Shown: piece by piece, positions 9,365 through 16,612 of the stretch
Position numbering within the stretch: position 1 is the first letter of the stretch
How the letters are laid out: every line of letters begins with the position of its first letter
Source of the DNA: Alectoria sarmentosa
Lineage: Eukaryota > Ascomycota > Lecanoromycetes > Lecanorales > Parmeliaceae
NCBI GenBank assembly: GCA_009733775.1
Contig: WOGZ01000534.1
Span: 1-16,612 of the forward strand
Length of the DNA: 16,612 bases
Direction of reading: 5' to 3'
Program-made: the position numbers and the translations under genes
Notes under the pieces: generated by a model
What the model was told of the DNA's origin: nothing
What the model saw: the letters and a program-made list of their open reading frames with translations, nothing else
Databases searched by the model: none

Positions 9365-9633
9365 ACGAGCGTATTTTATATTTTTAATAAAGTTAACTTT
9401 TTTTTAACATCACATTTCGTTAATATTATTCGATTGAATTTAGCGTGACTTAATAAAAACAATTATTTTTATATAAATGTCTTTTTTTTATATACATCTT
9501 TTTTTCTCACTTAATTATTTTATTTAATATATTTATATAACTTAATTTTATATTAATTTTAACATTATAATTAAGTTATCACACTCACTTTATTTGAATT
9601 AATAAACGAATTTAAAAAATCTGTTAATAAAGA
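9361..9633 (+). repeat. LTR copy R2 (5' LTR of B2)
   Basis: This 273-base partner of R1 starts TATTACGAGC, which would be TGTTACGAGC before a G-to-A change, so a canonical TG start is possible. A TATA-like word is at 9470-9477. It ends near TTAATAAAGA, after which R1 and R2 diverge. The primer-binding site should follow at about 9634, but the sequence there is too mutated to match to a tRNA by eye. Confidence 0.68.
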
Positions 9634-10440
9634 CTTTATCAAAAAATTAAATTAAGCTATCGTATTTTTAAATAAATTTATTATATAAATAATTCGTTAT
9701 AAAAAATATTAAACGAAATAACGTAACGATCTCATTAATTAATAAGCGAAAAAAAATAAAAATATTAAATTATTCGTACGATTAACGAATCAAAAGAAAA
9801 TTATTATTTATTATTTAAACACTTTAAATTAAAATAATATCGATTATATTATTCGAAAAATTATTATTAAAAATATTTAAATCTTTTACGACATTATTAT
9901 CGAATAAAAAACCACGATTTTATAAACTTTTAAAGTCGATTTCTTTCACTTCGCATTATTAAGTTTTTTTATACGAAGCCGACGACGATATAATAAAAAC
10001 TTTTTACATAAATAACGAAATTGAAAAAACGTTATTTAATTAACATATCATTTTCACGAAAGTTTAATAAGTGAATAAACGATTAAAAAATATTCTTTAT
10101 TGTTTTTTATATGCTAAATTAAATTTCTTTATAATAGAAAAATCGTTAAATATATTAAATAAAAAGTGTTAAAACTCTTTTTTGTTACAATATTTTTTAA
10201 TATTACATTTTTTAAAATATTTAAATCTCTTTTCTTTTTCTTCTCTTTTATTTTTTCTTTTATTATATCTTTTATATAATCTTTATCGAAAAAAAAAATC
10301 ACATTTAAAATTTCTTAAACAAAATTAAATTACGTCGTATTTTAATTATATTTAAAAATCTCTTTTAATAATATAATAAGTTTAATTTATAATATATTTA
10401 TATTAATAAATAATTATTATATTAAACACAAACTATATTT
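9634..10440 (+). other. Leader region of B2, nothing recognised
   Basis: The stretch lies between the 5' LTR and the first readable gag residues. It should include the primer-binding site and perhaps the gag start, but no start codon or domain can be supported. Some parts, such as 9890-10060, have a more coding-like spread of CpG and amino acids and may be the gag N-terminus. T-rich pyrimidine tracts occur at 10225-10265. Confidence 0.5.
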
Positions 10441-11640
10441 AAAAGATTTTTTAATATATTAAATTAACTTTATTTTAAATTAAACGAATTTCGCGAATTC
10501 GCGATTCATTTTCATAAAACTATTATCGATAAAGACGATATTATAAATTTTTTATATAAATTTAAATTAATAATTAAATAAACGAATAACATCGCTTATA
10601 ATCATTAAAAACGAATAACACAATTATAACGAAAAATTAATTTAATAAAATTTCAATTATTAAAAAAGAATTTAAAAAACGAACTTTCTTATTATAAATT
10701 TAAGAATTAATTTATATTAAAGAAAAACAAGTTTATAAAGATTTTTAACTCTTTTATTTTTATTAATTATGTTAATCTTTTATAAAACGATTAAGTTTTT
10801 AAAATGAAATAAAAACTTTTATTTAATAAAGATTATTATTTAAATAACATCTTATAAATCATTTATTTTATTTCACGATTTAATAACAAAATAGTAAATT
10901 ATATTTTTATTAAAATAATTGCGAAATAATATAAAAAATTTATGTATATTTAATATATAAATTCTAAATTAATCAATTAAAATTTATAAAAATATCGATT
11001 AAAAAATTAATATTAAATATAAATTTCGAGCATTTATATAAAATATATAAACGTTTATCGAATTTTATTTAAACTTTATTTATTTTAAAAATATCTTTAA
11101 TAAAGACGATGCATTTCTTTTAAATAAGCTTTTTAAAAAACTAATTATATAATTAAAGCTTTTATATAACACACGTAAAAGTTTCAACTTATTAAAAAAC
11201 GCAAAGAAATATTTATTTAAATTAAATAACAATTAATAAACGAATTATTAATTTCGAATATTTATAATAACTTTTATTCGAATTATTATAATCTTAATAA
11301 AAAAGTCGTTTATAATCGTTATTATAACATTAATATTAATAATTTAAACGATTTCAATTATCGAAGCGACCTTTATCTCAATTATTAAATTAAAATAAAA
11401 AATAACATCGAAAAAATTTATATGTTACATTTATAATAAAATCAATTATTATTAAAAAAAATATATTGTTTAAAAATAAATAAATGTTGAAAAAAAAACT
11501 TTAAAAAAAACACGATTACATTTTTTAAATAGCAATAAGAAATAAAAATTAAATAATGTTGAAACGAAAAATAATAAATATATAAAAATATATATTATGA
11601 TTAATAAAGCTATTATTTTCGAAATATATAAACGTTTATA
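10441..11640 (+). pseudogene. gag: gag of B2 (coiled coil, capsid, zinc knuckle)
   Basis: Gag forms the particle shell. The reading is in the frame of 10771 up to about 10930 and then one frame on (frame of 11105), so an indel lies near 10925-10945. In order: an acidic start with D-K-D-D-I (about 10522-10536); a probable coiled coil at about 10586-10690; a block at 10771-10806 that de-RIPs by eye to the NPSWDDWxxKM signature of ascomycete gypsy capsids; an F-R-A-F/L block at 11024-11035 followed by the E-F-Y-L-N-F-I-Y helix; a Thr/Ile-rich basic linker; and a CX2CX4HX4C zinc knuckle at 11423-11464. In the knuckle only the first Cys (11423) remains: the other two Cys and the His are Tyr, and a stop lies in the last spacer. 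The N-terminal start and the C-terminal end are not resolvable. Confidence 0.78.
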
Positions 11641-11759
11641 AATCAAATTTTATTCTCTTATTAAGTTTAAATTATTCCGAAAATATAATAAAGAATTCGT
11701 TAAATAACTTATTATTTATTATTTATTATTAACATTAAACGTGTATAATTGTAAAAAAA

Positions 11760-14700
11760 AATCATATTTTATTTTAATTGCTTAATTAAAATAACACGAT
11801 TTAATTTTTATAAATATAAAGTCGTTTTTGATATATTGAAAAACAAATTATTATTATTTTTAAATAATATAAATATAATAACAACAAAAAATTGTTATTA
11901 AAAAATCTTTTATTTTTATTAATTACTTTATTAATTATTATTACATATTCTTTCAAATTTATTATTAAAAATAAATTAAACGAAAATGATTTTAATATTA
12001 AATTTACAAAAAACATTTCAAATAAAAAAAAATTAACATTAATTTTTAAAGCATTTAAAAAAAAAGATAATTTAAAAGTTCAATTTCATCGATATTTATG
12101 AAATTAATATATTAATTTATTACTATTCAACTCGAAACAAAAAGAATAAATTCTTTTTTTTAACGATAAATAAAATTTACGATATTATCAATAAATCTTT
12201 TGATATTAAAACGCAAATATAAAAATTTAATCGTTTATCAATTAATAAATTATATTCGTAAAAATTTAAGCGAAAATATCAAAATTGTTATAAATTTTAC
12301 ACTTTAAAAATTATTTAAATTAATAATATTAAGATTTTCATTTATAAAGAAATGCTTGATAATTTTTTTAAAAAATATCATAATTATATAAATGTTTTCG
12401 ATAAATTTAATACGAATATATTATTTTTATATCGCTTTTATAATCATAAATTAAAATTCGCTAAAAGAGTAAATAAAAACACATTATTTAAAAGTCGAAT
12501 ATATTTTTTATTAAATCATAAATTCGAATAAATTAAAAAGTATTTAAATAAGTATTTAAGAAGGAAATTTGTTATATTTAATTATATTTTATTCGTCTCG
12601 TCTATTTTATTTATTAAAAAATCGAATAAAAGTTTTCGATTTTATATAAATTATTTAAAGCTAAACGTTATTATTAAAAGAAATCGATATTTAATTCTTT
12701 TGATAAATGAGAGTTTAATTAAAATACAAAATTATAAATATTTTATATGATTAAACATTATCGCTATTTTTAATAAACTTAAAATGCATTCAAATAATAA
12801 AAACTTTATTATATTTATTATCTCTCTTGAAATATACAAATATCGAATGTTTTTATTTAAATTAATAAATGATTTTATTATTTATCAACAATATGTAAAC
12901 GATATTTTTTTCGAGTATCTAAATGACTTTTATTAAACATATTTGAATAATATTTTTATTTATAACAAAATTAAAAAGAAACACGTTTAATATATTCGAT
13001 TAATATTTTAAAAATCATGAGAGATTAATTTATAAATAAACATTTTTAAATGTGAATTTTATATTTAAAAAATTAAATTTTTAAATTTATTAATATCTAT
13101 CGATAAATTATAAATAAATTCGATTAAAATATAAATCGTCGTCGATTGAATAAAATCTACGAATTTAAAAGAAATATAAATCTTTATTAACTTTTATAAT
13201 TTTTATAAAAAGTTTATAAAAGACTTCTCGAAGATAATTAAATCGATAATTTATTTAATAAAAAAAGAAGTCATTATCGAATAATTATTCGTTTATTAAA
13301 AAGTCTTTATTCAATTAAAGATTAACGTTATATAAGCTTTTGTTTTGCGACATTTCGATAAATTTAAAAAGATTATTTTGAAAATGAATTTATTAAATTA
13401 TATTAACGCGAAAGTTTTATTATAATACGATAATAAGAAAATATTATATTCAATAATCTTTTATAATAAAAATTTAACTTTTATTAAATACAATTATTAA
13501 ATTTACGATAAAAAATTATTCGCTATTATTTAATATTTAGAATATTTACAATTTCAATTAAAATATATTATTAAAATATATTAATATTGCGATTAAAATA
13601 TTCACAAATTATAAAAATTTAATATATTTTATTAAAGAATATAACTTAAATCGTTATTAAATTAAATATTTCGATATATTATTCGAATATAATATTAAAA
13701 TCATTTATCGTTCGAAATCACAAAATTATAAAATTAATACTTTTATTCGAATAATTAAATATAAATTTATCGATTTTATAAATAAACGACTCAAATAATA
13801 ACATTAAAGTATTTTTATATCGAATCGTTTAAAACTCGATAATATTAAATTCGAAATTAATATTATTAATAATTTTCTTTATTATAAAATGTTTAAAACG
13901 AATAAAGTCGATAATAAATATAACGAAATACGTTAGACAATTATTAATGATAAAAAGAAATTAAAAAATATTATATTTAATAAATGCGTTATTATAAACG
14001 ATATTCTCTATTATAAAAATCGCTTATAAATATTTAAATTTATATATACGATTATTATTCAAAAAATATACGATTAATTTATATATAATTATTCAAAAGT
14101 CGTTTATATATATAAATTATTTAAATGAAAATATTATTGAAAAAGTATAAGAATAATAATCGTTATATATATTAATAAATATTATATTTATAAAATAATT
14201 AAAGCTTTTAAATATCGTGAATATGATTTATTATAATTATTCTCAATTTCATAAAAACGTTAATAAAATATTTTTGTAAATTTTATCGTCGATTTATTAT
14301 TATCAAAAGACTATAACGTTATATAAGTCGTAATTAATCGTTTAATTAAAAAGCGTTATTACGTATTATATACGACGAAAAATAATAACACATTTATTAA
14401 AAACATTATTAAAATGTTTATTAAAAAAGTTTTTCGTATATACGAATTATTAACATCAATAATGTTCGATCGAGATTTATAATTTGTTATTATAATATAA
14501 AAATCTTTTTATAAAAGACTCGATATTTAAATTAAATTATTTACGATCTTTTATTTTAAAATAAATAAATAAACGAAACGAAATAATTAAAATTTAAAAC
14601 GTTATTTGCGTATTTATTATAATTATATATAAAACGATTAAATTAAATAAATATTTATAATCGAATTTGCGAATAATAATAATGTTTTAATCTTTATAAA

Positions 14701-15346
14701 TGTGTCGTTTTTTTATATAAATAAAGATTTTCATTTTTATATAAGCTTTAATTTTAATATTATTAATTACGTTATTATTTAAAAACGTTTTAATGTTATA
14801 AAAATAAAGAATATTATTAATTATATATAAAACGTTCTCGTTTATATACGCGATAATTTGAATAAAATATAACTTACGATAATTAAATAAATTAATCGTT
14901 ATAAAAAAGATATAACGTTTAAAAAATACGATCTCGTTTTTCTTAATAATAAAAACATCGTTATCGATAAATTATTTAAGAAATTAAACGATAAAATATT
15001 TTAATATATTCAAAATTATATTCGTTATCGATTTTTTCTATAAATTGAAATTATCTAAAATTATAAAAATTTATAACGTTTTTCATTTTAAACTTTTAAA
15101 TTTCGTTATTATCAATTTATTATTTAATTAAAAAAATTCTTCTCTTTAATTATTATCGTTAAAAATAAAAATAAATGAATAATTGAAAATACATTAAATT
15201 TCAAAAGATTATGAAATCGTTTTCAATATAACGTTAAGTGAGAAAACGTTAACAAAGATTTTAATTAATATAATATTAATAAAAATAAATTCGATAATTT
15301 AAAAAACGTAATAAAAGATTTTTATAAAAGATATTCAAGTAAATCA
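11760..15346 (+). pseudogene. pol: pol of B2 (protease region, RT, RNase H, integrase, chromodomain)
   Basis: The protease is too eroded to locate. From about 12070 the reading is clear: a pre-RT segment of the YYSTRN/FLTINEI type, then Y-H-N-Y-I-N-V-F-D-K-F near 12375-12408, and RT from about 12540 to 13100. Its catalytic box at 12940-12963 reads YLNNIFIY, both Asp changed to Asn. RNase H runs to about 13570, with IYDKKLFAII at 13501-13530. The frame then moves by one near 13575-13590 and NLIYFI continues it. Integrase (about 14000-14600) has both zinc-finger His and both Cys as Tyr, the first Asp as Asn (14279), the second Asp kept (14468) but its Gly as Asp, and the Glu as Lys (14576). The chromodomain is at about 15167-15346. 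Gln/Trp-to-stop changes are abundant. Confidence 0.85.
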
Positions 15347-15973
15347 CGATAAAAAGATTATGCATTATTCGATTAAATTAGCGACTAATTTATAAAAAGA
15401 TTTTATTATTATTTTTTCTTTTTTTCTTTTTCTTTTTTATAATTATTATTATTATAATAAACGATAACGATTATATATAACTTTCGATTATTATATATAC
15501 GTTTTCACATTATTTTTTCAACGATAAAATTAATCGATGTTGATAATAACGATATATTAATTTAAGGTTTAAACGAATACGCGACTTTCGTTATTCGCAT
15601 TATAAACACATTTCGAAATACTTTAACGACGTTTTAAAATCTCGCTATCGTCGTTATTAATCTTATTTAATATTATATATATAATAATTTATAAAAAAAA
15701 GATTACTTAAATTATTATTAAAATATATACGAATTTTAAATAAGATTTAATGTTTACGACTCGATTTAATTCGAGAAATCTCGTTTAATTATATCGCTTA
15801 ATTTTTACGATGTTTTTTTTACTTAAAATATCGAATATTAAATAATATTAAAAATTTAAATACTTTAATAATAATTATAACGTTAATCTTTTATTAAATT
15901 ATATTATTTTTAAACGTTTAAAACGATAAAATATTATAATATCGACGATGCTATTAATAAACTTTTTACGATA

Positions 15974-15974
<1 letters not shown>
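15347..15974 (+). other. 3' non-coding tail of B2
   Basis: Colinear with 7904-8527 of B1. No domain was recognised on either strand. It retains the pyrimidine-rich stretch (15410-15436) and the conserved block near 15570-15605. It ends where the ATT run begins; no polypurine tract or LTR follows. Confidence 0.6.

Positions 15975-16022
<48 letters not shown>
15975..16022 (+). repeat. (ATT)16 microsatellite at the B2 right end
   Basis: Sixteen uninterrupted ATT units. The matching place in B1 (8528-8539) is ATT-ATT-ATT-ATC, so the run expanded from a short seed within the element. It coincides with the end of element homology and of the RIP signature. Confidence 0.95.
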
Positions 16023-16025
<3 letters not shown>

Positions 16026-16164
16026 ATATATAAAAAAATAGTGTAAAACTGAGCTAAAAAACCTTGAATTTATATATGCAGTCAATCATAAATTCTATGT
16101 CACTACGCTTTTCGATTAGCGCCCGAATAATGGCTTTTAGGTCTTTCGAGCGCCCTCATTAAAA

Positions 16165-16180
16165 ATTTGTATGTACAAAT
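16165..16180. repeat. Short palindrome
   Basis: ATTTGTA-TG-TACAAAT, two perfect 7-base arms around a 2-base centre, in the non-RIP flank. It could be a binding site for a dimeric protein or a chance event. Confidence 0.5.
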
Positions 16181-16282
16181 CTTACATCTTTTGCCTCCTA
16201 CCCTCTTAAGAATAAAATTTTTTCATAATTTCGTAAATTATACAACTCAATGTGCGCTTTCCAACGATGTAGAAATTATTAG

Positions 16283-16321
16283 ATTTGAATGTATATATAT
16301 TAATATATATTCAATTCAAAT
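16283..16321. repeat. Nested inverted repeat
   Basis: The outer arms ATTTGAAT (16283-16290) and ATTCAAAT (16314-16321) enclose a perfect 18-base palindrome at 16293-16310. The whole could form a cruciform or hairpin. No terminator or known element is implied. Confidence 0.6.
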
Positions 16322-16586
16322 ATGTCATTCTTCGGAACGACAGAGCGGCTTCCGGGAAACCTCTGCTCTCATTTAACGAATTATTTTCTTTTTTGAATAA
16401 CATTATAATCCTCTATCATATTTACGAGATTATTATATCGTTGAAATTGCATAAGTCTATTCTATAATAATGTTCATATAAACATATAATATAAATCTTT
16501 CAAAGTTGCGAGAAATCGATCATAAAAGATTGAACACATTTTTTATATATTTTTAAATAAGCGCAATTTCACATAGAATTCGTAAA

Positions 16587-16612
16587 TCGTAGATGGTGTA
16601 ACGGTAAAATCA
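16587..16612 (+). tRNA. Probable 5' part of a nuclear tRNA gene, cut by window end
   Basis: A 7-base acceptor-strand candidate (16587-16593) is followed by T8 and a D-arm with the internal RNA polymerase III box A pattern: TGGTGTAACGG at 16594-16604, then TAAAATCA. The GGTAAAATC form of the D-loop is like that of eukaryotic tRNA-Gly, but TGGTGTAACGG also occurs in Glu and Gln tRNAs. The anticodon lies outside the window, so the identity is open. Only 26 bases are visible. Confidence 0.5.

Larger units (their letters stand above)
1..16022. other. RIP-mutated A+T-rich heterochromatin-like block
   Basis: The block holds decayed repeats whose base composition fits RIP, the premeiotic C-to-T mutation of duplicated DNA in Pezizomycotina. 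Seen directly: C survives mainly as CpG. In 1561-1620, for example, there are four C residues, three in CpG, one in CpT and none in CpA, and there is no TpG. Reading frames of three pol copies carry in-frame stops exactly where Gln or Trp is expected. The character stops at the microsatellite ending at 16022; DNA to the right has ordinary CpA and TpG. Inference: the block was methylated and silenced, and carries no active gene. Confidence 0.88.
9361..16022 (+). mobile_element. Element B copy 2 (B2): nearly full-length Ty3/gypsy chromovirus, 3' end lost
   Basis: B2 carries a 5' LTR, a leader, gag with capsid and zinc knuckle, and pol with all domains including the chromodomain. From about 13811 it parallels B1. 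It ends in an (ATT)16 microsatellite grown from an ATT run that is also present in B1 (8528-8539), and its 3' LTR is missing. Besides RIP it has suffered a few frame-changing indels: in gag near 10930, between RNase H motifs near 13580, and a compensating pair near 15003 and 15140. Pol lies in the -1 frame relative to the gag 3' part, as in element A. Confidence 0.85.
16023..16586. other. Flanking single-copy-looking DNA without RIP signature
   Basis: Composition changes at once: CpA, TpG, CC and GG words are common (for example near 16120-16160 and 16330-16365). Two overlapping open stretches (16167-16376 and 16285-16467, plus strand) show no recognisable motif, run through a palindromic A+T region, and are not supported as genes. 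I see no splice-consistent coding structure. The segment probably is intergenic DNA upstream of the tRNA-like sequence at the window's edge. Confidence 0.6.

Noticed and set aside
11485..11510. A-rich slippery sites for frameshifting in B2
   Set aside because: Runs such as A AAA AAA occur in the gag frame here, but stops precede them, indels exist in the gene, and no stem is visible; too weak to call.
11801..12016. 71-codon minus-strand stretch
   Set aside because: Antisense to the pol region of B2 and made of A+T-driven residues.
11892..12101. 69-codon plus-strand stretch
   Set aside because: It begins at TTG, not ATG. The true pol reading that links to RT (YYSTRN and FLTINEI blocks) is in another frame from about 12070, so this is most likely a shadow.
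1..16022. Mitochondrial or other organellar origin, suggested by the very high A+T content
   Set aside because: Three chromodomain Ty3/gypsy copies and a CpA-specific mutation pattern point to nuclear RIP-hit DNA.
16167..16467. Two overlapping plus-strand open stretches in the flank
   Set aside because: They pass through the palindromic A+T tract, show no domain, and differ only by frame; no support as genes.

Overview
The window looks like nuclear DNA of a filamentous ascomycete (Pezizomycotina). Almost all of it is a graveyard of long-terminal-repeat (LTR) retrotransposons destroyed by repeat-induced point mutation (RIP). From base 1 to about 16022 the DNA is extremely A+T-rich. The remaining C sits mostly in CpG, CpA/TpG is rare, and the recognisable proteins are riddled with TAA/TAG/TGA where Gln or Trp is expected, plus Cys-to-Tyr, Asp-to-Asn, Gly-to-Asp/Glu/Lys and Glu-to-Lys changes. 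That is the C-to-T (G-to-A) pattern of CpA-directed RIP. No intact protein-coding gene was found.

Layout. (1) Bases 1 to about 4480: element A, a Ty3/gypsy chromovirus cut by the window's left edge. It has the gag C-terminal half with a zinc knuckle, then protease, reverse transcriptase (RT), RNase H, integrase and chromodomain, with pol in the -1 frame relative to gag. (2) About 4480-6365: an unassigned degraded interval, with one 95-codon open stretch on the minus strand that reads as a coiled coil. (3) About 6366-8964: element B copy 1 (B1), a 5'-truncated copy of a second chromovirus family, with the integrase-chromodomain part of pol, a 3' non-coding tail and an LTR. (4) 8965-9360: a very A+T-rich spacer with three CG-centred hairpins and a short tandem array. 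(5) 9361 to about 16022: element B copy 2 (B2), with a 5' LTR, leader, gag and full-length pol. It parallels B1 in the same orientation about 7.44 kb downstream, and loses its 3' end in an (ATT)16 microsatellite. (6) 16023-16612: single-copy-looking, less A+T-rich flanking DNA without RIP signature, ending in what looks like the first bases of a tRNA gene.

In life the gag products would have formed virus-like particles, protease would have processed the polyprotein, RT/RNase H would have made cDNA, and integrase with its chromodomain would have directed insertion. All three pol copies have lost key catalytic residues, so none can act. The most useful observations are the RIP footprint and its sharp right boundary, a possible -1 ribosomal frameshift signal between gag and pol of element A, the antisense coiled-coil frame between the elements, and the LTR-spacer-LTR arrangement in the middle. 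I found no convincing new biological system beyond these. All readings are by eye; no database search was possible.
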